Assembly (NCBI RefSeq): GCF_000738775.1
Contig: NZ_JPOC01000007.1
Coordinates: 124,001 to 188,000 of the forward strand
DNA length: 64,000 nucleotides
Source: Prescottella defluvii
Lineage (GTDB): Bacteria; Actinomycetota; Actinomycetes; Mycobacteriales; Mycobacteriaceae
Direction of reading: 5' to 3'
Below are positions 46,333 to 53,746 of the stretch, piece by piece. The notes below the pieces were generated by a model. That model saw only the letters and a program-made list of their open reading frames with translations. It searched no databases and was not told the DNA's origin. The translations under genes were made by a program, and so were the position numbers. The number at the start of each line of letters is the position of its first letter. Position 1 is the first letter of the stretch.

Positions 46333-46893
46333 TTGCTCGAGCTTGCAATTCTCGGGCTGCTCCTCGAGTCACCCATGCACGGATACGAGCTGCGCAAGCG
46401 GCTGACCGGCCTGCTCGGCGCGTTCCGCGCCTTCTCCTACGGCTCGCTCTACCCGACCCTTCGGCGCATGCAGGCCGACGGGTTGATCGTCGAGGACGTC
46501 GGCGCAGAAGGCACCGTCAAGCGCCGGGCGCGTCGCGTGTACGAGCTCACCCCCGCCGGTCGGAAGCGTTTCTCCGAACTGGTGGCGGACACGGGGCCCC
46601 AGAACTACACCGACGACGGGTTCGGCGTGCACCTTGCCTTCTTCAGCCGCACCCCCGCCGAGGCGCGGATGCGAATCCTGGAAGGCAGGCGACGTCAGGT
46701 CGAGGAGCGCCGCGAAGGCCTCCGAGACGCCGTCGGGCGGGCCACCGGGTCACTCGACCGCTACACCCGCCAGCTCCACCAGCTCGGTCTCGAGTCGAGC
46801 GAACGGGAAGTGCGGTGGCTGAACGAGTTGATCGCCGCCGAACAATCATCAACAGCACCCAAGAAAAACGAAGGAGAACCCGACCATGGGTGA
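46333..46893 (+). CDS. PadR-family transcriptional regulator (Rv0047c-like), 186 aa
   Basis: The N-terminal winged helix ([61 protein letters not shown]) is diagnostic of PadR. A coiled-coil C-terminus (about 115-180, [19 protein letters not shown]) is for dimerisation, as in the PadR-s2 / Vir_act_alpha_C group. TTG 46333 is preferred because GGGGG lies seven bases upstream and the sequence then begins LELAIL as in relatives; GTG 46327 is the alternative. It overlaps ino1 by eight bases, so it probably controls inositol synthesis. Confidence 0.9.
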   Translation: MLELAILGLLLESPMHGYELRKRLTGLLGAFRAFSYGSLYPTLRRMQADGLIVEDVGAEGTVKRRARRVYELTPAGRKRFSELVADTGPQNYTDDGFGVHLAFFSRTPAEARMRILEGRRRQVEERREGLRDAVGRATGSLDRYTRQLHQLGLESSEREVRWLNELIAAEQSSTAPKKNEGEPDHG

Positions 46894-47980
46894 GAACAGC
46901 ACCGCGGTGCGCGTAGCCATTGTGGGCGTGGGTAACTGTGCCTCGTCCCTGGTCCAGGGCGTGCAGTACTACAAGGACGCCGACGAGAGCTCGACCGTCC
47001 CCGGCCTGATGCACGTCAAGTTCGGCCAGTACCACGTGCGCGACGTCCAGTTCGTCGCCGCCTTCGACGTCGACGCCAAGAAGGTCGGGTTCGACCTGTC
47101 CGAGGCGATCAACGCCAGCGAGAACAACACCATCAAGATCGCCGACGTCCCGCCGCTGGACGTTCCCGTGCAGCGTGGCCCGACGCTCGACGGCATCGGC
47201 AAGTACTACGCGCAGACCATCGAGGTCTCCGACGCCGAGCCCGTCGACGTCGTGCAGGCACTGAAGGACGCCAAGGTCGACGTCCTGGTGTCGTACCTTC
47301 CGGTCGGCTCGGAAGAGGCCGACAAGTTCTACGCACAGTGCTGCATCGATGCCGATGTCGCGTTCGTCAACGCGCTGCCTGTCTTCATCGCCTCCGACCC
47401 GGTGTGGGCCGAGAAGTTCCGCGCGGCCGGTGTCCCGATCGTCGGTGACGACATCAAGAGCCAGGTCGGCGCGACCATCACCCACCGCGTGATGGCGAAG
47501 CTGTTCGAGGACCGCGGCGTGGTGCTCGACCGCACGTACCAGCTGAACGTCGGCGGCAACATGGACTTCAAGAACATGCTCGAGCGTGAGCGTCTGGAGT
47601 CGAAGAAGGTCTCCAAGACGCAGGCCGTCACCTCGAACCTCGAGGGCCCGCTGGCCGGCAAGGTCCACGACCGCAATGTCCACATCGGCCCGTCGGACTA
47701 TGTCGAGTGGCTCGACGACCGCAAGTGGGCGTACGTCCGCCTCGAGGGTCGCGCCTTCGGTGACGCGCCGCTGAACCTGGAGTACAAGCTCGAGGTGTGG
47801 GACTCCCCGAACTCGGCCGGCATCATCATCGACGCCGTCCGCGCCGCGAAGATCGCCAAGGACCGCGGCCTCGGTGGCCCGATCCTGCCGGCTTCGGCGT
47901 ACCTGATGAAGTCCCCGCCGGTCCAGATGGCCGACGACAAGGCTCGCGCCGAGCTCGAGGCCTTCATCATCGAGGCCTGA
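46886..47980 (+). CDS. ino1: myo-Inositol-1-phosphate synthase, 364 aa
   Basis: NAD-dependent conversion of glucose-6-phosphate to inositol-1-phosphate, the first step for phosphatidylinositol, PIMs and mycothiol in Actinobacteria. The Rossmann motif is [13 protein letters not shown] near the N-terminus; the synthase motifs [31 protein letters not shown] and [14 protein letters not shown] are present. The length fits the short bacterial type (M. tuberculosis Ino1, Rv0046c). ATG 46886 follows AAGGAG and overlaps the PadR gene. A strong hairpin with a T-run follows the stop. Confidence 0.97.
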   Translation: MGENSTAVRVAIVGVGNCASSLVQGVQYYKDADESSTVPGLMHVKFGQYHVRDVQFVAAFDVDAKKVGFDLSEAINASENNTIKIADVPPLDVPVQRGPTLDGIGKYYAQTIEVSDAEPVDVVQALKDAKVDVLVSYLPVGSEEADKFYAQCCIDADVAFVNALPVFIASDPVWAEKFRAAGVPIVGDDIKSQVGATITHRVMAKLFEDRGVVLDRTYQLNVGGNMDFKNMLERERLESKKVSKTQAVTSNLEGPLAGKVHDRNVHIGPSDYVEWLDDRKWAYVRLEGRAFGDAPLNLEYKLEVWDSPNSAGIIIDAVRAAKIAKDRGLGGPILPASAYLMKSPPVQMADDKARAELEAFIIEA

Positions 47981-47996
47981 GTCTCCGCGTAAACCC

Positions 47997-48040
47997 CCTG
48001 TGGCGGTGAGTGAGTCTGCGGACTCACTCACCGCCACAGG
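47997..48040. terminator. Bidirectional terminator between ino1 and the M23 peptidase
   Basis: A perfect 20-bp inverted repeat (arm CCTGTGGCGGTGAGTGAGTC) with a 4-base loop TGCG lies 16 bases after the ino1 stop and is followed by TGTTTT on the plus strand. It serves both convergent genes. Confidence 0.92.
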
Positions 48041-48066
48041 TGTTTTCGCCTACCGGACCGGTGCCG

Positions 48067-48666
48067 TCACCAGGTGGGGCTGACGCCGTTGCTCCGCAGC
48101 CAGGCCTGCGGATCGACCTGCCGGCCGCTGGGATCCCAGACCTCGAAGTGCAGGTGCGGACCCGACGACTGTCCACGGTTGCCGACCGTCGCGATCTGCT
48201 GGCCCGCGGCGACGCGTTGGCCGACGCTCACCAGGTAGGTGTCGACGTGGCCGTACACCGTGATCGTGCCGTCGTTGTGCTGCACACGGACCCACTGCCC
48301 GAAACCGGAGGCGGCGCCGGCGGAGATCACGGATCCGGACGCTGCCGAGTAGATCGGTGTACCGATGCTCGCGCCGATGTCGATGCCGTCGTGGTGGCTG
48401 CCGCCACGCGGGCCGTAGCTGGACGTCAGGGTTCCGGAAACCGGCTGCACCACGGCGGAGCTCGAGCCCACACTGTGGACGAATCCGGTGGTCTGGGCCG
48501 CCGGGGCAGCTGACGCGGTGGCGGCGCCGAGCTGCGCCCCTCCGACGAGGAGGGTTCCGGCGAGGGCGACGATTGCCGCCGTCGTGCGGGATCGCCGGCG
48601 AACGCCGGACTTCGAAGAATTGGTGTTGCGAACGAAACGATGCGCTGACTGGTGGTGTTGGGCCAC
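48067..48666 (-). CDS. Secreted M23-family peptidoglycan endopeptidase, 199 aa
   Basis: A signal peptide (about 20-53: basic GVRRRSRTT, hydrophobic AAIVALAGTLLVGGAQLG, cleavage near ASAAPA) is followed by a single LytM/M23 domain. The zinc ligands are in HHDGIDIG (HxxxD) and HLHFEVW (HxH), with the catalytic histidine in VYGHVDTY. It cleaves cross-links in cell-wall peptidoglycan during growth or division. GTG 48666 follows GAGG. A candidate MtrA site lies over its promoter, which fits known control of such hydrolases. Confidence 0.92.
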   Translation of the reverse strand: MAQHHQSAHRFVRNTNSSKSGVRRRSRTTAAIVALAGTLLVGGAQLGAATASAAPAAQTTGFVHSVGSSSAVVQPVSGTLTSSYGPRGGSHHDGIDIGASIGTPIYSAASGSVISAGAASGFGQWVRVQHNDGTITVYGHVDTYLVSVGQRVAAGQQIATVGNRGQSSGPHLHFEVWDPSGRQVDPQAWLRSNGVSPTW

Positions 48667-48728
48667 GGGTGTTACCTCATTTGTGTCCTATCGAGTGGCC
48701 CGGGGAAGCGGTGCTCTCATCCAGACCC

Positions 48729-48753
48729 GTCACAAAAGGGTAACGAAACTATA
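48729..48753 (-). promoter_or_regulatory. Promoter with candidate MtrA box
   Basis: GTCAC-N6-GTAAC occupies 48729-48744; direct GTnAC repeats six bases apart are the form bound by the response regulator MtrA in Actinobacteria. A -10 box TATAGT (minus strand, 48748-48753) places the transcription start inside the box, the expected layout for repression. The peptidase start codon is 63 bases downstream. Confidence 0.6.
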
Positions 48754-48853
48754 TCGATCCGTCGAGTGTTATCGGATCTTTATCTTTCATGGTTATAAAC
48801 CGACCGGTTTCGCAAAACGTGCAGGTCGGGGCGGTGACAGCCCCCGATGAGCA

Positions 48854-49612
48854 CTACGCCATCCTCGACACCAGGGACAACGGCAGCACCTTCATGGCCA
48901 TCGACACCGGCAGCCACGGCCGGCGCGGGACGTAGGCCTTGTTCGGTTCCTTCTCGATCGCCGCGGCCAGCGCACGGCAACCGGTCTCGGTGTCGACGAT
49001 GAACGGCACCTTCTTCACCTTCTCGTTGATCTCCGAGCGGATGAACCCGGGGAAGATGGTGGAGACGTCGATGCCGGTCTTCGCCAGATCTGCTCGCATG
49101 CCCTCACCGAGCGCCGCGACCCCCGCCTTCGACGCCGCGTACGTGGTGAGGTTGCGCGGCATGCCCCGCATCGCGCTCACCGACGAGATCAGCACCACGT
49201 GGCCGGCATTCCGCGGCCGGAACAGCTCGAGTGCCGCCTCGCTCTGCGCGAGGGCACCCAGGAAATTGGTCTGCGCCGTCGCCGCGTTGGCACGAAAGTA
49301 GCCGGTGCCCAACGGTTGTCCCTTGCCGAGTCCGGCGTTGACGATCACCCGGTCCAGGCCGCCGAGTTCCTCGTCGAACTCCCGGAACACGCTGAACACC
49401 TCGTCGTGGACGTCCACGTCGAGCTTGCGGATCGCGACCGTGATCTGCGGGTGTGCGGCGAGCAGTTCGTCGCGCAACTCGTCGAGCCGCTCGGTGCGCC
49501 GGGCCGCGAGCGCGAGATTACGCCCGCGCGCGGCGAATTCGCGGGCCATGCCGCGGCCGAGGCCCGAGCTGGCGCCCGTGATGAGAATGTTCCTGCGCGT
49601 CGTGCGGCTCAC
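48854..49612 (-). CDS. Short-chain dehydrogenase/reductase, 252 aa
   Basis: A classical SDR: TGASSGLGRGMA (NADP-binding TGxxxGxG), arginines in ALAARRTERL that favour NADP, VNAGLGKG, the serine in LISSVSAMRG, and YAASK with catalytic Tyr and Lys. The C-terminal end is hydrophobic (SMAMKVLPLSLVS), which may bind membrane or lipid. GTG 49612 overlaps the stop of the kinase-like gene (GTGA). It is the last gene of a three-gene operon and may reduce or oxidise an acyl intermediate made by the other two. Confidence 0.9.
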   Translation of the reverse strand: MSRTTRRNILITGASSGLGRGMAREFAARGRNLALAARRTERLDELRDELLAAHPQITVAIRKLDVDVHDEVFSVFREFDEELGGLDRVIVNAGLGKGQPLGTGYFRANAATAQTNFLGALAQSEAALELFRPRNAGHVVLISSVSAMRGMPRNLTTYAASKAGVAALGEGMRADLAKTGIDVSTIFPGFIRSEINEKVKKVPFIVDTETGCRALAAAIEKEPNKAYVPRRPWLPVSMAMKVLPLSLVSRMA

Positions 49613-50685
49613 TGGTTGCCCTCCGTGTCGATCAGTTCGTTGCAGCGGGTGTCCAGATATCCCACGGCAATCCAGAAATGCTCGAACGCCGGGTTGGTGG
49701 TCTGCCCGTGGTGGAAGCGGTAGTAGATCTGCTGCGCGATCACGGCCAGCCGGAACAATCCGAACACCTCGTAGAAGCGCCAGTTGTCGATCGGCAGACC
49801 CGTTCGCTCGCCGTAGTATTCGACGATCTCGCGGCGGGTGAGCATGCCCGGCAGATCCGACGGCTGCCGCTTGGTGGCCTGCATCATCGGATGGTCGTCG
49901 GCCTGCACCCAGTACGCCAGGCTCGACCCGAGATCCATGAGCGGGTCGCCGATCGTGGCGAGTTCCCAGTCGAGGACCGCACGCGGCCGCAGGTCGTCGC
50001 CGAGCACGACGTTGTCGAGCCGGAAGTCGCCGTGGATGACGCGCGCGGCGACGTCCGCGGGCTGATTGGCGTCGAGCCACTTCGTGACCCGGCCGAAGTC
50101 GGGGACGTTGTCGGTGCGGGCCGCCGCGTAGCGCTTGGTCCATCCCGCGACCTGCCGGGCGACGTAGCCTGCGCCGCGGCCGAATTCGTCGAGGCCCGAG
50201 CTTGCGGGATCGACCCCGTGCAGTTCGATCAGCAGGTCGATCACCCGCAGGCACAGCTCCCGGGTGTTCTCCGGAGTGAGCCCGAGTTCGGCCGGGGGAG
50301 CGGACCGCAGGATGGTGCCCTCGACGCGTTCCATGACGTAGAAGTCGCTGCCGAGCACCGACGGATCGGTGCACAGCCCCACCATGGCCGGCACGTGCGG
50401 ATACACCGGTGCGAGCAGCGACTGGATGCGGTACTCGCGGGCCATGTCGTGCCCCGACGACGGCTTGGCCCCGGCCGGTGGGCGCCGCAGCACCAGGTCG
50501 CGGTCCGGGTAGCGCAGCAGATACGTCAGGTTCGACGCACCGCCGGCGAACTGGCGCACCTCGGGCCTGCCGCTCTCGGGCACACCGTTCGCTCGGAGCC
50601 ACCCCGCCACCGCGTCGACGTCGAACGCGTCCTCGTCGCGGACGGTGCGCGCGTTGTCGGGAAGCTCCGACGGACTGGCCGTCAC
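49609..50685 (-). CDS. APH/LvaA/ACAD10-type phosphotransferase, 358 aa
   Basis: A protein-kinase-like fold of the aminoglycoside phosphotransferase family. It has a glycine-rich loop FAGGASNLTYLL, catalytic loop VIHGDFRLDNVVL and metal-binding VLDWELATIGDPLMDLG. It is of the group found as the kinase half of mammalian ACAD10/ACAD11 and in LvaA of levulinate degraders, which phosphorylates the 4-hydroxyl of 4-hydroxyacyl-CoA, rather than an antibiotic resistance enzyme. GTG 50685 overlaps the acyl-CoA dehydrogenase stop (4 bases) and the SDR start overlaps its stop, so the three are translationally coupled. Confidence 0.88.
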   Translation of the reverse strand: MTASPSELPDNARTVRDEDAFDVDAVAGWLRANGVPESGRPEVRQFAGGASNLTYLLRYPDRDLVLRRPPAGAKPSSGHDMAREYRIQSLLAPVYPHVPAMVGLCTDPSVLGSDFYVMERVEGTILRSAPPAELGLTPENTRELCLRVIDLLIELHGVDPASSGLDEFGRGAGYVARQVAGWTKRYAAARTDNVPDFGRVTKWLDANQPADVAARVIHGDFRLDNVVLGDDLRPRAVLDWELATIGDPLMDLGSSLAYWVQADDHPMMQATKRQPSDLPGMLTRREIVEYYGERTGLPIDNWRFYEVFGLFRLAVIAQQIYYRFHHGQTTNPAFEHFWIAVGYLDTRCNELIDTEGNQ

Positions 50686-51914
50686 TGATACTTGCCCAAC
50701 TCGAAGCGGGCCACGAGGCCCTGGTGCACCTCGTCGGGGCCGTCGGCCAGCCGCAGGGCACGCGCGGCCGTCCATGCGCCGGCGAGCGGGAAGTCGTCGG
50801 ACAGTCCACCGCCGCCGTGGATCTGGATCGCGAAGTCGATCACCTGCTGCGCCACCCGGGGTGCGGCGACCTTGATCTCCGACACCGCGGACCGGGCGCC
50901 CGCGATGCCCTGGGTGTCGAGCAGCCAGGCGGTGTGGAGCACGAGCAGTCGTAGCTGGTTGATCGCGATGCGGGCGTCGGCGACGCGTTCGCGGTTGCCA
51001 CCCAGGTTGAGCAGCGGCTTGCCGAACGCGACGCGCTCGGTGCCGCGGCGGATCGCGAGCTCGAGCGCAGCCTCGGCGAGACCCACCAGGCGCATGCAGT
51101 GGTGCACCCGGCCCGGGCCGAGTCGGCCCTGCGCGATCTCGAACCCGCGTCCGGGACCGGCGATGATCGCGTCCAACGGCAGTCGCACGTTCGTGAACGA
51201 CACCTCGCCGTGGCCGCCCGGCTCGTCGTAGAACCCCATCGTCGACAGCATCCGCTCGACCTTCACCCCCGGGGTGTCGATCGGCACCAGCACCATCGAA
51301 TGACGTTGGTACCGGTGCGCTTCCGGGTCGCTGAGGCCCATGAAGATGAGTACCTTGCAGTCCGGGCTGCCGATGCCGGTACTCCACCACTTGCGGCCGT
51401 CGAGCACCACCTCGTCGCCGTCGACGACGGCGGTGGCGGCCATGTTGGTGGCGTCGGACGACGCGACGTCCGGCTCGGTCATGCAGAAGGCGGATCGAAT
51501 CTCACCGTCCAGCAACGGCTTCAGCCAACGCTCCTTCTGGGCGGGGCTGCCGTAGTGGTAGAGCACCTCCATGTTGCCGGTGTCCGGGGCATCGCAGTTG
51601 AAGACCGCGGAGACGAACTGCGAGCGGCCCATCTCCTCGGCGAGCGGCGCGTACTCGACATTGGTCAGACCGGCGCCCAGTTCGGCGTCGGGCAGGAAGA
51701 GGTTCCACAGCCCCAGCGCGCGGGCCTTCGCCTGCAGGGCACGGAACTCGTCGGACACCTGCCACCTCGCGGTGCCCGGGACGTCGGCGCGCTGCGCGAG
51801 GGGCGCCACCCGCTCCGCGCGAAGTCGCGCCTCGACGGGCGCGACCTCGGTCGCGATGAACGTCCGCAGACGATCGAGGTACTCCCTCGACCGTGCGCTC
51901 GGTGCGAAATCCAT
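50682..51914 (-). CDS. Acyl-CoA dehydrogenase (ACAD10/11, LvaC-like), 410 aa
   Basis: An FAD-dependent acyl-CoA dehydrogenase of normal length with MTEPDVASSDATNMA and KWWSTGIGSPDCKV (flavin/substrate-binding strands) and LGPGRVHHCMRLVGLAEAAL plus IQIHGGGGLSDDFPLA in the C-terminal helical domain. ATG 51914 follows GGAGGC, whereas the longer frame begins at a TTG without a site. Next to an APH-type kinase this subgroup probably removes the phosphate from 4-phosphoacyl-CoA, rather than carrying out plain alpha-beta desaturation. It leads the operon and lies behind a palindromic operator. Confidence 0.9.
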   Translation of the reverse strand: MDFAPSARSREYLDRLRTFIATEVAPVEARLRAERVAPLAQRADVPGTARWQVSDEFRALQAKARALGLWNLFLPDAELGAGLTNVEYAPLAEEMGRSQFVSAVFNCDAPDTGNMEVLYHYGSPAQKERWLKPLLDGEIRSAFCMTEPDVASSDATNMAATAVVDGDEVVLDGRKWWSTGIGSPDCKVLIFMGLSDPEAHRYQRHSMVLVPIDTPGVKVERMLSTMGFYDEPGGHGEVSFTNVRLPLDAIIAGPGRGFEIAQGRLGPGRVHHCMRLVGLAEAALELAIRRGTERVAFGKPLLNLGGNRERVADARIAINQLRLLVLHTAWLLDTQGIAGARSAVSEIKVAAPRVAQQVIDFAIQIHGGGGLSDDFPLAGAWTAARALRLADGPDEVHQGLVARFELGKYQ

Positions 51915-51937
51915 GCCAGCCTCCGTGCCGTCGACCA

Positions 51938-51954
51938 ACTGAGCATTGCTCAGT
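51938..51954. promoter_or_regulatory. Palindromic operator of the acyl-CoA dehydrogenase operon
   Basis: ACTGAGCA-T-TGCTCAGT is a perfect 8-base inverted repeat around one base, 24 bp upstream of the ATG. Its size and symmetry fit a TetR-family repressor of fatty-acid catabolism; no such gene lies next to it, so the regulator would be encoded elsewhere. Confidence 0.65.
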
Positions 51955-52008
51955 CAACCTAGCCGTAGGCGGAGGAACGCAGGCGGCAACTCGTCGAAGG
52001 ATCTGTTG

Positions 52009-53670
52009 CTAGCGCACCACCAGATCGGTGTCGGTGGCACTGAGGCTGATCGGCGCGATCCGCTTACCCCGCATCCAGTCCCGCACGAAGGCGTCCAATG
52101 CGGGATCCGCGGCGCGGGCGTCGAACGCGGACTGCGGGATCTCGATCGCACCGACCAGGTGCCGCGGCTGCGCGTCCAGTCCGGCGCCGCGAGGCGCGAA
52201 GCGGAGCCCGTCCGCGGTGTGCACGATGACCGGGAGGGTCTTGCCGTCCGGGGAGGTCACCCGGGCCTGGCGGGTGGTCGCGACCGGATCGAAGTGGTCG
52301 ATCGAGATCCGGTAGCCGGACGGACCGGCGTGCAGGCCCACCTGGTCGAGCAGGCGCGGGTCCAGGATCGAGTACGGCAGCACGCTGTCCACCAGCACCT
52401 GACCGTCCACCCAGGCGTCACGGGAGGGCAGCGTGGTGGACAGATTCCACGGCGCCGGCGGCGCCAGCGTGTCCGCGGACCGGTCCCGCTGCGAGTTCTC
52501 GATCGGGGTACCGGGCAGGTCGGCCCCGGTCGCGGTGAACTCCCACGTCGGCGCGTTCAGATGCTTGTGCCAGAAGCCGGAGGTACCGCCCGACCGCCCG
52601 GCCACCCGCAGTTCCCGGGCGTCGGGCCCGACACCGGTGGAGCGCACGGTGATCGCCGAGGTGATCTCGCCGGGGATCTTGGGCTGGTGCCGCCACTCCT
52701 GTGCGGGCAACTGAATCGCGGCGTATCCCTTGAACCACGACTCGAACGCCGAGTTGGGCGCCGTCGGCTTCCCGGTCTGGTCGTCCCAGCTGTAGCGGAA
52801 GAAGATCGAATCCGAGCCCGAGCCGTCGAAATCGAAGTTGCGCGTGTACATGTCGCCGTACTTGTTCATCACGAACGTCGTCGACGCCGAGGACGACAGC
52901 GCGACGGACTTGAACCGGCCGCCGACCGGTCCACCGATCTCGTAGCTGTCGTCGTTCGGCAGCCAGGGGTCGGCGTACGTGATGCGACTGCCGTCGCCGG
53001 TGAGGGACGGCACCATCGTCATCTTCGCGAGCCCGTAGTAGTGCAGACGGCCCGCGGCATCGGCGTACGTCTGGTTGTCCCACGGCGACGCGACGCTCAG
53101 CGCCCACTGCCCGGATTCCCCGCCGAGCAGACGCTTCCCGCCGCCGGTCCAGATCGGGGCACCGAACGCCGACGTCCAGTTCCACGTCAACGGCGTTTGT
53201 GACGCGTTGTCCATGGTGTAGATCCAGCCGTCGGCGTCGATTGCGGCCAACTCGTCGTCGTCGGCGGAGATGCCGACGAGGCGATTACGCAGGCACTCCG
53301 GCAGCGGGGCGTACCGCCACTCCTCCGGGTTCGATCCGGTCCAGACCCGCGGACGGGTCAGCAGCGCGCCGTCCACCAGGGAGAAGTCCCAGAACTTGTT
53401 GAACTGTGTTGTCTGCGTGCGCAACTCGACCGACAACGGCGCATGGTTGCCGGTGAACACCGGCAGCGTCTCGAGCCCTGCCCGCCAACCCGCCGAGGGC
53501 AGCCCCGGCGGCAACTGCGCGGTGCCGAACGGCACGCACGACGCGGGTCCGGACGGCGCCGCGGCTGCCGTCGGCGCCGCGGACAGCAGCCCGGTCATCA
53601 CCGCCACGCACACGAGGGGTGCGGTGAGGCGAAACGGGAGTCGCTTGCGGCAGAGGGCAGGATCGGTCAC
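52009..53670 (-). CDS. Secreted protein of unknown function, paralogue A, 553 aa
   Basis: A signal peptide (about 1-38: KRLPFRLTAPLVCVAVMTGLLSAAP, cleavage near TAAAAPS) leads to a large extracellular protein with no recognised family. It has CVPFGTAQLPPG at the mature start, later ELRTQTTQFNKFWDF, DGWIYTMDNASQ, GDGSRITYADPWLPND and a C-terminal block IAPISLSATDTDLVV. The many short strands with WDF, WNW and YADPW suggest a beta-propeller. It is a close tandem paralogue of the next protein upstream. GTG 53670 is chosen by alignment of the two signal peptides. There are no obvious enzymatic motifs. Confidence 0.78.
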   Translation of the reverse strand: MTDPALCRKRLPFRLTAPLVCVAVMTGLLSAAPTAAAAPSGPASCVPFGTAQLPPGLPSAGWRAGLETLPVFTGNHAPLSVELRTQTTQFNKFWDFSLVDGALLTRPRVWTGSNPEEWRYAPLPECLRNRLVGISADDDELAAIDADGWIYTMDNASQTPLTWNWTSAFGAPIWTGGGKRLLGGESGQWALSVASPWDNQTYADAAGRLHYYGLAKMTMVPSLTGDGSRITYADPWLPNDDSYEIGGPVGGRFKSVALSSSASTTFVMNKYGDMYTRNFDFDGSGSDSIFFRYSWDDQTGKPTAPNSAFESWFKGYAAIQLPAQEWRHQPKIPGEITSAITVRSTGVGPDARELRVAGRSGGTSGFWHKHLNAPTWEFTATGADLPGTPIENSQRDRSADTLAPPAPWNLSTTLPSRDAWVDGQVLVDSVLPYSILDPRLLDQVGLHAGPSGYRISIDHFDPVATTRQARVTSPDGKTLPVIVHTADGLRFAPRGAGLDAQPRHLVGAIEIPQSAFDARAADPALDAFVRDWMRGKRIAPISLSATDTDLVVR

Positions 53671-53746
53671 ACCCCCCGTATCCCACAATCCGGACCAGTC
53701 GTTACATTTCGGACAAAAGTGTGACGCGGACCATGCGGCGGGTCGG

